From positions 993,067 through 1,057,066 of the forward strand of contig SCFE01000090.1 in assembly GCA_004352715.1 (NCBI GenBank): a stretch of DNA of 64,000 bases, given 5' to 3'. Both the position numbers and the translations under genes were made by a program. This DNA comes from Hofstenia miamia. Its lineage: Eukaryota > Xenacoelomorpha > Acoela. This document shows, one piece after another, positions 37,869 through 49,087 of this stretch (positions are counted from its first letter, which is position 1; every line of letters starts with the position of its first letter). The notes under the pieces are model-generated. The model was given only the letters and a program-made list of their open reading frames with translations. It ran no database searches and was not told the DNA's origin.

Positions 37869-39305
37869 GTGTATCTATTTATTCATTAATTAATAGTAAG
37901 AATATATACTATATTCAAAATTCATAAATAATAAGTTTGTTTGCCAAACATTGTTTAATATCCTCTTAAATTATTTACATGATATAGCAAAAAATACCAA
38001 AGTTTCCATAAATAAATAAATATACATCATCTGGAAGACATCACTGGTAACAACTCATTCTATTCTATATAATATGAAGTTAGACGCATCACACTTAATG
38101 CACAAATAAGTTGGCAACCATGAATAAATGTTTTTCTCAACGTTTGTTCCAACCTATGCTTTCAAAGATTTATATTCAAATTTGAATAGAAATGACCTTA
38201 CAACTAAATTAGTGTAATATGGATTATAAAATTTAACCTAGCTATAAAGCTTTTTTTAAATTATCTTAATAAAAACATTAGACTAAAAGAAATGAATTTC
38301 GCTCAACTTGAGGATCGTCAATTTACAAAATTTCCCCTCTAACTATGCAATATTTAATTGAAAGATATTATTATGTAATTAAGTGTTGATTAGAGGCAAT
38401 TTGTCCTGATATATGTATAATAGTTCTGTCTCTTCTATCTGGTTTGTCGCATGAAAATTCCACTAATATACTTATTTTTCTGAATCATGCATTAGATTTC
38501 AAATTTGACTTAGTTCCTTCACAGCAATAGCTTAATTGATACATTTGAATTTTTTAGCTTGGTTGTTCAGGAACTTTACATTTGGCTTATATTATAAATT
38601 CATATTTTTTCATTTAGTGCAATAAACATATAGGTGTTTGAAAATTCATTTACTAATGTGTAAATGTTAAAATAATAACAAAAAACTAAATTTTACTTAA
38701 ATATTTTTGAAGTGTTCAAGCCCATTAACAAAAAAAAGTTTTCTTTTATATAAGAGAGTCTTTTTTAACATCAGACTTTAATTGAAAGTGCTGGATATTC
38801 CATCTTTAAATAGTTAAGTATATTGTATGTACATTAGATAGTCATCTAAGATATGATATATAGCTAATATAAATGATTTAAAAAAATTCCATATTAAGTA
38901 AGATAATGTTTAATATTTTTAATCAAATACCTTTTAGTGCCAATTAAGAGACATTAATCCGTCGACTCATTTTGAGTCGCTAGAGTTATGGTGACAATTT
39001 CTATAATGTTTCTAAGTTTTTTATAAATCAGTAAAAAATGTATCCAAAGTAAGCATTGACTTGGTTTAATATATAATGCATACTGAACTAATAACAGAGA
39101 TTAACAGTTTGAAGTTTGCAAAAATCTGATTAAGAAGTTATTTAATCGTAGCTTTTCCTAAAAATAAATGTATCCTATAAAATTTGAAAATGATTTGAGT
39201 ATATTACACAATAAAATAGTTGATTTATTGTCCAATTCCAATTATAAAAAGTTGTAGTGAATTTAGAGTAACTCTTCCATACCAAAGCAGAATCACGTAA
39301 GTGAA

Positions 39306-39338
<33 letters not shown>

Positions 39339-39542
39339 NNNNNNNNNNNNNNNCCCGTTTTAACATGGGAAAGGTTTAACTGTAAAGTATATGTTACTTT
39401 ATCAAACGTATCTAAACTAGAAGTAGTACTTGGGTGGTAATATATTTTTTTAATTTAAAAAAATTCTTTGTTGAAATACTTATTGCTTTGCTTGCTTGGA
39501 ATTATTATGTGGTCAGTGCTCCCTTAACAATTTCCAGGGATT
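37869..39542. other. AT-rich non-coding DNA with a (TA)n tract and small gap
   Basis: (TA)n at about 39306-39337 leads into 15 N (39339-39353). No gene or paired terminal repeat is seen. Confidence 0.5.
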
Positions 39543-39672
39543 GAGATTGGAAATTGGATTCCCATGAATGCTCTAGATTTCACTTCAACCAAATTCACAA
39601 AAATTCGGAGATTGGAAATTGGATTCCCATGAATGCTCTAGATTTCACTTCAACCAAATTCACAAAATTTCG
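39543..39672. repeat. Tandem duplication of a 65-bp unit
   Basis: The unit beginning GAGATTGGAAATTGGATTCC is present twice head to tail (39543-39607 and 39608-39672) with only one or two differences at the unit ends and no N between. This one is likely a genuine recent duplication. Confidence 0.9.
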
Positions 39673-42600
39673 AATATTTTCAACTAAATTGTAAAAACAA
39701 TAGAAAACTGAAAAAGTGTTTATAATTTAGTTTGTTTTCAATAATTTTCTATCGTTTTTTAATCAGATTCTTGAACTTCAGTAAATTTGGGAATTTTGGA
39801 ATGTCTGATACAATCTCAAATATACCAAGTGAGGCCATTTTTTAATTAAAGCATTGCTAAATTAAATATTTAATTTAAGCATTGGAAATGAAATTCAGCA
39901 TTAGGGATACATTTAGCACTAGTATTTAATAAGGCTCGCATATTAGGATATGTATAGCCCGGAAACCTGAATCTCGCGATTTTTGAAATTTATTCAGGAT
40001 TATCTCGGTATTTTTCAGAATTAAAGAATTTGAACAATCAAGTAAAGCGATATTTTAGCAGTACTAGAAATGCCAAATCTATAAAATTCTCAAATACGAG
40101 CAAAACTTTGAGAGTGGGTCAACAGAAAGGCATATTAAATAGATCTTATAAATATATAGGCAAAAGTGTTAGGAAATGCACAGTGACGTAGCCAGCCAAA
40201 TATTTAAGGTTGGGCACCACAAATTCCCACTTTAAACATATGCTGTAATTAAGCATTTTTAGAATTTAATCTTAGTACTAATGATTTCAAACCAATGTAT
40301 TGTTAATTAACTGCAAAAAACACACTTGAGTTCTTCTTACTACATGTTTATTGGAAAAACTAGCATTTACAGATTTCCAAGATTTGTGAAAAGTTTCCGA
40401 ATCCACAGCTTTGTATATATTTTAGTGTCATTAGGAAGATAAAGCAACCCAGCGTTCATTCCGCATTTTTGTCATCAAATCCGAATTTAGAAGCCTAACT
40501 GTAAAAAGCCCATTATGTAAATTACTGGCAGAGCTACGAGCATAGCTAATAAAAAATTGAAAAGTATCCCCTATCGACCTATTACATTATCTCAGAATGA
40601 CAACTATGTTGTGTTTTACAGAGTTCAATCTTTATGCATTTAGTGAAGTATGTATTTTATAGTTCTCCATAAATGCTGATTACAAGTTCAATATATCTTC
40701 AAAGAGTATATTGCCAATACTTGCAGAGATCATATAAGGCTGTATAACGTCTTGAAAGTTTAAAGAGGTACTATCTCTGTTATTAATATTATCAAGAGCT
40801 TAAAGTTCTCCTGTAATTCAATGACAATAATATGGAATACCCAATCTAGCTTGAAAAAAATCATATTAATAAGAGCGAGTGGCTTGTAAAATTCTCAAAA
40901 ATTATTGGTAATTGAAATGAAATTCGAACACAGGTGTTCAGCAACAAGTTTCTTTGGTTTCGGCGATTCTGCCAAATTCCAATAGAAATTGGCGCAAAAG
41001 ACAAAAAAATCAAGGCTAACACCCGGCTACGGCTAAAACATTACGGCCAACGTCGGCTAAGGTCAAAATTTGTTTTACACGGCCTTGGCCGCAGAACGCC
41101 AAATGTGGTTGTCACATCATCAAACATTTCTGTCCTTCAAATATCTCATTAATTTTAAATTTTCTGTTGCCTGATATAAAAATAAACATGTCTGTGGACA
41201 TTTTACAATTAAAGCTATACCGCCTCAAATTACCCTTAGTTATTATTTCAAAAAATTTTAAAATACCTTAAAATATTAAAATATTGTACATTTTACTACG
41301 GTTATCACTTGTATTTGTAACATTGCACAATTCTAAATATAAAAATACAATAAATTTATCAAGTCTTAAGATTTTCATGTATTTTAACTTTTTCCTTTTT
41401 TCACTCTCATTCAAATGGGTCGTTCTGGATTAAGTTTATTGGCAAAATACAGACAATATCTTTCACATTCTATTAATTTTTCAAATTGTTTATATCACCA
41501 TGGCATTCAATTTCAAAAACCATGATTTTATCTGTCAACATTAGATCTAAAATTGTATACAAATACAAAAGTTTTTAAATAAAAATTTCAGAAAATTATA
41601 TTTTAGGGGGCAATGCCTCGTGGGCCCCTGGATATGCATACATGTACACTTAAATCATGTGCAATAAATTGGTATTGCTTTGTTGGCTATATTCATTACC
41701 TGGTTCTTATATTCGTTTTTTATAAATAGGGCTTCAGCAAAATTAGTGCTCTTAGTTCTTACTATATTTCGAAATTATCTTTGTTTGCTTAGGGTTAATG
41801 CAAATATAGTTTGCCTTTTTATTTGCCCCTGAGGTGGTCATAGATGCTAGTTTCTTCACATTGGTATTTGTATACTATGGAGGAAACCAGTATTTTATTG
41901 ATAGGATCTTATTTGTTAAGAAATTCAGAAGTTATCTTCGATGTTATTATTTGCACGTTATTAGTTTAATTTTTTTTTAATTATGTTTATAATATTTGAT
42001 TTTTGAAATTCATTTCTTTGTTTTATGAAAAGTTTATTAATTGAATTTGCAAAAAGAAATTATAATTCTCTGATTATAACAATACATTTAAAAGGAAACG
42101 AGAATGTTTAATGGAATTAGCAGTTTCATTTAACATGAATAATTTGTGTACCTATTATGTAAAATGCTTTTGCTTATTTAGCGTTTTAAGATAGGATAAA
42201 GGTTTAAAATTGAATCAATTAAATTGTATGTAATCTATAAATTAGCGAAATATAATCAGGATTCAGGAATTTTTTTGCCAAAAGTGAAGTAAAAATTCGG
42301 TTTGTAGCATTCTCTTGAGAATCCCTAACTATTAGGGGTGGTAAAAATTTATTTATTATATTTAACTTTTCATAAACTAAAAATTGATTAATAGTAAAGA
42401 TTTAAGTTAATCAAAGATACTGCACTTGCATTTATCGAAAATTCAGTTAAAAGAATGAAATGGAATAAACGTTTTTCCTTAAAATATCAGATAACCTTCT
42501 ACGCAAACACACAAGCATATTGTACAAGCACAAATAAATAATTGATCACACAGAACTAAGTCTGATTAATAGCTAAACAAAAATTTAAATGTTATAATCT

Positions 42601-42796
42601 AGTAACGATTGAACGATTTATTAATCCTTAATCCGCGAGCCTACTACATTACACTAAATATTTCCTTCTTCAAAATATATCTGTCGCGCGATGGCGTACG
42701 AAAATCGAGTTCTATCCCAATGCATGATACAAAATTTTTTAACGATTGCGAAACAATGCGCATTGTAGAGCTGCCTTTCTTTAAAGGAAATATTAG
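39673..42796. other. AT-rich non-coding DNA with possible hAT termini
   Basis: CAGTGACGTAGCCAGCC near 40181 and, on the minus strand, CATATCCAGGGGCCC near 41640 both resemble hAT-type termini. They do not pair well with each other and no target duplication is seen. No coding sequence is recognised. Confidence 0.4.
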
Positions 42797-43079
42797 CAGG
42801 CGCGTACCTAGGGGGGTCGTTGGGTGCGAACGACCCCCCTTTTTAGATGACCTGCCCTTTTGGAATTAAAGTTACACCTCTAACAAACCATATTTGTTAT
42901 TCCACGTGCGTGGTGTTATAAAATTTCCTTTTTTTATATTATATGTATTACATTACTGAACCATGATTGTTAATATACACATCACTAGAAAAATGACTTT
43001 TTCATTTTTTTAAAAAAAGAATAGAAATGCCCTTTTCAGAAAAATCTGACCCCCCTATAAATTGCTAGGTATGCGCCTG
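42797..43079. mobile_element. DNA-transposon MITE with ATTAG flanks
   Basis: The left end CAGGCGCGTACCTAG pairs with the reverse complement of the right end, CAGGCGCATACCTAG, at 14 of 15 positions. The pentamer ATTAG directly flanks both sides (42792-42796 and 43080-43084). Just inside the left end is a second palindrome, GGGGGGTCGTT against AACGACCCCCC, with a short spacer. It is 283 bp long with no coding capacity. CAGG-CGTACCTAG termini are common among hAT-type elements, but a 5-bp target duplication is shorter than the usual 8, so the superfamily is left open. Confidence 0.78.
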
Positions 43080-43081
43080 AT

Positions 43082-43170
43082 TAGATATATTTTGGGGCAA
43101 TTTGCGTTTTATTCACCTTGAGATCGACTAAATATATGCGTGAACAAAACGCAAATTGCCCCAAAATCTA
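43082..43170. repeat. Hairpin with about 30-bp stem beside the MITE
   Basis: The left arm (43082-43116, containing TTTTGGGGCAATTTGCGTTT) pairs with the right arm (43140-43170, containing AAACGCAAATTGCCCCAAAA). There is a small bulge near the base and a loop of about 23 nt. It starts two bases outside the right end of the MITE at 43079. It may be part of an older foldback into which the MITE inserted. Confidence 0.85.
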
Positions 43171-43485
43171 TGAAGTAATTCCCTGAATTCCTAACATAAT
43201 AAGTGGAAGAGTATTTTATGTGTACAGTAACTGTGTATAATAAATTTCTTACAAACTAAACAACGACAAATGCAAAAAACTGTTGAAATAACATCAATAG
43301 CAATATTGCATAGTTTGGTGATCCTTATAATTAACTTACTACTATTCAAATTGAGATTTTGGCTTCGAACTTGTAAAATTGACTACGGTGCGGTGAGCAA
43401 ATACATTTGATAGAAAACCTGTGATTTATCGATTAATAAAATTTCTTGATTAGTAAGCAATTAAATTGATGGTCTTTTGCATACG

Positions 43486-43487
<2 letters not shown>

Positions 43488-43519
<32 letters not shown>
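43488..43519. repeat. (TA)n microsatellite next to the GST 3' end
   Basis: About 32 bp of alternating TA, two bases beyond the polyadenylation signal of the GST gene. Confidence 0.92.
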
Positions 43520-43521
<2 letters not shown>

Positions 43522-43524
<3 letters not shown>

Positions 43525-43527
43525 ATT
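43522..43527 (-). promoter_or_regulatory. Polyadenylation signal AATAAA for the GST
   Basis: Canonical AATAAA on the minus strand, 54 bp after the stop codon, with no other candidate between. The transcript end would fall in or just past the (TA)n tract. Confidence 0.6.
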
Positions 43528-43580
43528 GAAAACAGAACTAAATATATATTTTGAAGAAACCCAATTTGATACACTATATT

Positions 43581-44195
43581 CTAAAATTCAGATTCTGGAC
43601 GCTTGGCAATCCAGTTTTTAATATGCTGGTTTGCTGCCACATTATCAATGATCTTTTTTAGTTTAGGTGTTTGTGCTAAATCTATTTTATCAAATCTATC
43701 TCCATAAAAATCACAATGAAAATTGAAGAAACAAACATCTGCCCAACTTAATCCCGACTTCAGAAATGTATTATCACCCTCAGCTTGCTCTTCAAGCTTC
43801 TTATACATTTCAGCTGTATTTGTAATCAAGTCTTTCTTTATATTGGCTTTTCTCTCTTCATCTTTTTCCATATATAAGCTCATAAATTTGCTCAAGATAT
43901 CCTTATGAATACAATCGATGATCCCATCGGCTTTTAACTTCTCAAGATCAGTCTTGCCAGCTAACCCGAATTGATTTGCCAAAAAACGCGCAATACATGC
44001 ACTTTGTCCAAATCGTTGCCCATCAACTTCAAGGAAAGGCATTTTTCCATACGGAGCCGAAGCTTTATGATCTTCCCATTTTAAATCATCTCCAAATCGA
44101 ATATCTTCATAAGCTTGCTGTTTTATTGCAAATAGATATCGGGAAAGCTCGCCAAGGCCTTTCCCTTTACCATAGTACAGTTTATAGCTAGGCAT
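43581..44195 (-). CDS. Sigma-class glutathione S-transferase (prostaglandin D synthase-like)
   Basis: An intact 204-codon frame, the normal length of the family. The N-terminal thioredoxin-like domain begins MPSYKLYYG: Tyr8 is the position of the catalytic tyrosine that activates glutathione, Trp40 and Lys44 match glutathione contacts, Pro53 is the cis-proline (GKMPFLEVDG) and Gln64-Ser65 (GQSACIARFLA) bind the gamma-glutamyl part. An all-helical domain follows from about residue 85, with SGLSWADVCFF and a basic end, IAKRPESEF. Leu14 replaces the arginine found in many sigma enzymes. It is a soluble cytosolic enzyme: a dimer conjugating glutathione or isomerising substrates. The start is the ATG at 44195 (AAAATG context); upstream in-frame codons lack an ATG and lie outside the family. 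There are no introns, unusual for the family in animals, so an old retrocopy is possible. The frame shows no damage. Confidence 0.9.
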   Translation of the reverse strand: MPSYKLYYGKGKGLGELSRYLFAIKQQAYEDIRFGDDLKWEDHKASAPYGKMPFLEVDGQRFGQSACIARFLANQFGLAGKTDLEKLKADGIIDCIHKDILSKFMSLYMEKDEERKANIKKDLITNTAEMYKKLEEQAEGDNTFLKSGLSWADVCFFNFHCDFYGDRFDKIDLAQTPKLKKIIDNVAANQHIKNWIAKRPESEF

Positions 44196-45279
44196 TTTGA
44201 CAATACTCGCACTTGCTGTGCTTACTAGATTCAACTTAGAAGTGATGTTACCAAGTAATTATACTTCAAGAGATTGACATATGCCAAAAATGTTCACTAT
44301 TCGCATTTTATTTCAAAACTTTTGCATTATTATACGTTGATAATAGACATGTGTCTAACTGAGAGCCAAATGTTTCAAAATAAAACGACTTCATAATTTT
44401 AAATACACCCAGAGATTCTTCGTATAACAACATTATATAAGCAACTCACCCTGTGGAACCATAAAAAGTTTTATAGCTGAAAAGTAATTTCAAATATATT
44501 GAACGTCGACATCATTAACATCCGAAGACATAATTTATTTAGTACCACCCATTTTCAGGGCAATAAAATATTTCACAATAAGTTATTATCATAAAGTCAT
44601 GGACTTAAGCACAGCAAATATGCACCAGAACATGTTGTTTTCAACATTATTTAGTCAGAATGTGAGCGGTGCCATTCCTACATTAGGATTATTATTAGCA
44701 CTCTCTTAGTAAAAACAAAGGATCTCATTAATGATGGATTCATGCAAAATAATAAATTTTGACAAAATGGATGACATTATGATTTAAAAGTTACTCATAT
44801 TTGTAATCTATATACTTCAAAACTTCCCATGGCCTCCCAAAATTTATATTTCAAATATATTCACACTATAGTTCATGACAGGTTTTTAGTATATAAAACA
44901 ACCATTTCAAAGACTAAACAGTTTATTAACATTATAAGGATTGCCCCAAAATGCATGCAATCTTTGAATGCAAGTCATTTTTAAACAATACTTTTTAAGC
45001 ATACATTTTCAATAAGTAATCGTATTTTCGCAATCCTTAGCATGGCTTCTGGCAAAAATTCCACTGTTAATAAACTCTTTACATTTTCTGATCAATGTTA
45101 TTGAAATATGAAAGACTACATACTTGTTGCATGTGCAAGCATTTCAAAAACCTCATATTCTTTGATTTACAATAATATGTAGGAATCAAAGGACACAAAG
45201 TCTTATAAGTGGTGAACAATTAAATATACCTATTAAGATATTTGGTTGATTTAAAGATATGCTAGTTAGAAGTAAATGT
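44196..45279. other. GST upstream region, AT-rich
   Basis: Probable 5' flank of the GST. I cannot identify a TATA box or upstream exon with confidence; a short 5' non-coding exon with an intron here cannot be excluded. Confidence 0.4.
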
Positions 45280-46050
45280 TCCTAGTGGAAATATGTGAGA
45301 AGATCAGAAGAATTTGATCTGAGGTTAGTGTACAGAAAGGCAAGAATTTTGACCATAAGCAGTAGGAGCAAGATTGAAAAAGTCAAGGAAAGCTCGAAGT
45401 ACATAGGAATGATGAAAAGCCAGAACACAACATAAGCATTTGGAGGCAAGAATGAGGTGACAATATATGACAAGATTAAGGAAGGCATATTAGACTCGCA
45501 AAAAAGCAATTAATATAAAAATGTGATAGCTACTAACAGTAGCAAAAACATCAAATTTAATTGCGTAGATTTGATATGTCGAGGCAGCATAGCAAATAGG
45601 ACTACTGTTAATGTTAAAGAAGAAGTAGATTCAGAGTCATTAGATCAGTATAAAGCTTTATTGTGTGTGAAATGTTAGCACTGAGTATGAGTCACAGAAT
45701 TAAATTAAGAGTTAAACTAAAGTTTGAGCAACAGTATGCGCCCTGCGCAGGTGATAAATGGTAGAACATAAACCATAAGGAAAAATAGAGAAATAAGAAA
45801 ATGAAACTGCCATAAAATTTTTTGAGAGAAGGAAGCTGAATTTAATTGAAGTAGGTAAGCTTTAAGAATGGGGCTCACGGGAAATATAGCAATACCAAGG
45901 GACAGAAATATTGAAAGCAAGGAGAAGGATAAGTCTAATAAGCATAGAAAATTACGAGAAAAAATTGCGAAAGTTGAATAAAGTCGCAGCAACAACAATA
46001 GGAGTTATATTAATACGAGCAGTATGCAAGAAACCTAAGGTACTTGGAAA
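45280..46050 (+). pseudogene. Relic of the R2/NeSL-like LINE (third copy)
   Basis: Plus-strand fragments match the LINE at 60.4-64 kb: SRSKIEKVKESSKYIGM (compare GDKIEEVKEGYKYLGV), KIKEGIL, then near 45898 PRDRNIESKEKDKSNKHRKL followed by REKIAKVE (compare DRNVESKEKEKIDQYRELAEEIE in the 61-kb copy). The purine-rich sense strand is like its relatives and unlike the neighbouring DNA. Many stops and deletions; only tail and linker parts survive. Confidence 0.65.
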
Positions 46051-46850
46051 AGTTACTAATATAACCTAGCTTTTGTTTGAGTTTGGGTTTGTTTCTAATC
46101 TAAGAAAGTGCTTAGGACGGACAGTATCAGTTTTCTAAATCCAGCTTCAAAATTAATACACAGCCAGTTTACGTTTTTATTTTCAGAAATTATTAATATA
46201 TCATTAAGAGCCTTTTCACTGAAAATTGTTTCTGCTCATTAGTATTTTCCCATAAACCTAATATTTAATCATTTATAGTAAAACATAATTTTCAGTTAAA
46301 TGCATTTCTCATTGCTTTTTTTGCTAATAGGTTCAGTAATTTTAAGAGCTAGACAACTAATCAATTGGGTGAGACTTTTTACTAATACTAAATCACAAAT
46401 TTAAATATTTTTCCTTTGGCAAAATGACGCCATTTGATTTGCAAATAAAAGGCGCATTAAGCAACCTCGAACATAATTGACAATTTTAAATTAATTGTTG
46501 CCACGTAGCGCTCTTTTGACGTGATTAGAGTGGTGTATTATTCTAACAGTCTATTAGTAGTTATTAATTTGTTTAAATTATGTAACTTGCTTTCCTGAAA
46601 GCCTATATAAGAATTAATTGGCAATAAGATTTATGCAGCTTATCTTCATTTTACCACACATTCCAGCACGGTTAAATATTGGAACTGCGTGTAAAAANTT
46701 AACTCTATATTGCAGGGGCTTACCTATTACAACACAAAAAGATTTCCTGGTAAATAAAATATATTAACGAGCTAAACTTTTTCACTGTACAGAAATATTT
46801 ACACTAATATCTGTATTCGACAAACCTTACCTTTTATTAATTTCAGGTAC
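46051..46850. other. AT-rich non-coding DNA with a single N at 46698
   Basis: Nothing recognisable. The N is not flanked by duplicated sequence, unlike the joins at 37434 and 51772. Confidence 0.5.
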
Positions 46851-47290
46851 CTAGGAGTAGGTTGAGTGAGAGGAGGGGCCCAATGGTTTTTTGAGAGTAT
46901 CATTGAGAAGTTGTTTGATTCTTGTTCAACAGTAAAGCTCAAGAATTTATGTGCAACACGGTGGGTGTATCGTCACGATGCCTTTGAGAATATCCTGACT
47001 CTTTACCATGTTTTATGCTATGTTGGGAAGCAATTCTAAGTCCCATGGAGACTATTTGATAAGTCTCTTTTTAGTTCACTTTGTTTCTGTTACTCTTTGT
47101 CTTTTTGTTTTTATTCGGGTTTTATTATTTTTAGTCTAATTTGAGTTTATTCATCGTCTGGATTTTCAAATATACTTGCAAAGGGCCTAGCCCGCCTTTC
47201 ATCCTCAACTATTTTCAGACAAAGTTTCCAAATATGCTTGGTGAAGAACTCGGATACCCCTCTGTGGAAAATCCTGCGTACGCCCCTGTA
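46850..47290 (+). pseudogene. hAT relic with transposase fragment
   Basis: Positions 46929-47012 encode VKLKNLCATRWVYRHDAF and ENILTLYHV. The C-x-TRW-x-x-R-DA block is highly conserved in hAT transposases. At the far end the sequence on the minus strand reads CAGGGGCGTACGCAGG (47273-47288), a typical hAT terminus. Between them lies a 204-bp block (47015-47218) also found at 33901-34104. A matching left terminus is not convincing, and no target duplication was found. Confidence 0.7.
47015..47218. repeat. 204-bp dispersed block, second copy at 33901-34104
   Basis: From ATGCTATGTT to ACTATTTTCAG the two copies differ at only about five positions, and both edges are abrupt. Here the block lies directly after the hAT TRW segment and ends in TTTTCAG, which looks like a splice acceptor, so it could be an intron or part of the hAT element. 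Confidence 0.85.
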
Positions 47291-49087
47291 TGGTCATAAT
47301 TAAAATTCGTACAAAATTTTTTTGGCTTTGTTTCGGTGCAAACTGTGTTTGATTTGCGCTTTCAATTCATTTCTAGCAAAAAAATTTTTTAACTTCTGTT
47401 TTTTTAAATGTAGCATATCTACAACATCTGACCATTGGTCGCATTATAAGGCATTCAGCGCGAAGAATGAAAAGCTTTTAGTTTCACTCTACTGTTTCTT
47501 TGTTCTTTCTGTAGCTAACAATTAATGCACAAATGCTTACTCATTTCTGCCCCAAATTTTATTTTGCCGAAAATGACGATCATTTCAAACAAAATTTCTA
47601 GAAAAATTTTTGTTTTTGTTGATGTACAAATATGCTTGAATCTAATGAAGCGTGACTAGTATTTTTCCAATATTGAAAAACAAAATTTAGGCATAGCAGA
47701 TTTGATTATGTTGACATTTGAGTATAAAACGTGAGTGCGCGTTGCATAGAACATGAAAAACTGAAGCGTTGCAAATGTGTTGCAAATGACCATACAGTGT
47801 CAAGTATTGTAAATGAGTTTTAATGGAGTTCTTTGCCTCTTTTTTAGCATGGTTCTGCTGAATCTCGTTCGTATAATTTTCGAAGATAATAATATTTATA
47901 CGTTCTTATATAAAATCGAACATTACGTCAAATCGAGATAATCAATGAAGGATACATAATCTGCTTTTAATCAAACGACACAAGGTAATCTAACCAACTC
48001 AAAGAGCAGTTTTAACCGATATGCAACGGCATCAGTAAATTTTGAAAGCATGCCGTAATAATTGTGATATTGATAAGAGGCCATTTCCAGATGAAAACAT
48101 TTAAAGGTATAACTTCTACTATTCCGCGCCAATCATATTAGAAGGATGCCTCGCTCAATAAACACAAAGGTATGGACTATTGTCGGTTCCTTTATTGACC
48201 ATTATCAGTAGATGACTGTTGAGAATTCATAGACAAATTTTATATCCAACGATGAATTTATGATACACCAGCCTTTAATATTAATGATTCATTATAAATT
48301 TAACAAAGTTTAAAAAAAATTAAATATATATATATATATAGCACAACAACAAACCATAACTGGTATATTGATGGTCATTTACTTGATTCATTTACTAAAT
48401 CGGTAATATTCGAAGTGAAAATATTGAAAACTTAAAATACTAGAACAATGAGTTTGATTTTGTGCATGAGCAAATGGTAAAGACAAGTAGCTTAAAAGAT
48501 CATAAAATTTTATTACTATATATTATGTTTAATTCTAAAAAAATTCGGGATACAGTTAGATAATCCTTTATACGCAAACATTTAGAAGAACATGTAATGA
48601 TGTTTGAGCGCACACTGACAATCAACCAGCTCACTTCAGCTAGTTATTAAAGCAAGGTTGAACATGACTTTATTGATTGGCTAGAAACTAAAGTTTTAAG
48701 GATTAACTAATGGGAATCAATATTTTTCTCCAAAGTCTTCCGTTTGTTGATGAGAATAAAAAAATCAAATTCAATTGAAACTGAGATGTAGATTGAAAAT
48801 AAAGTTTATTTAATAGTTGAAACAAGATGTGCAAAGAAAGCGATAAGCATTTTTTATGGTAACCATTTTGAATTCTAATTGATTCAGTGACTTCAAAGTC
48901 ATTTGCCTAAGTTCGAGTAAAACATTGAATATGACTACTTGCATAAAAACCATTTTGATTTTTGAGAAGATTTCTTTTATCTTATAAGTAAATAACATAG
49001 AAAATATATATAGAGCAAAGCAGACAGTAAGGGTACTTTTAAAATAATTCATATAGCCTTACAGTGGGTTGATGTTAAGAAAAATAC
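47291..49087. other. AT-rich non-coding DNA
   Basis: Contains a short (TA)n tract near 48325-48341. No coding similarity seen. Confidence 0.5.

Noticed and set aside
40980-41100. CGGCTA/GGCCAA-rich stretch
   Set aside because: Slightly GC-rich and repetitive, but with no regular period or coding similarity.
40181-41645. hAT-like termini considered as one 1.46-kb element
   Set aside because: The two ends do not match each other and no 8-bp target duplication was found; kept only as a note.
43723-44191. Two plus-strand frames across the GST
   Set aside because: They overlap the well-supported GST coding sequence on the other strand and show no similarity of their own.
45282-45998. Two hydrophobic minus-strand frames resembling small membrane proteins
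   Set aside because: Antisense to the R2/NeSL-like LINE relic at 45.3-46.05 kb.
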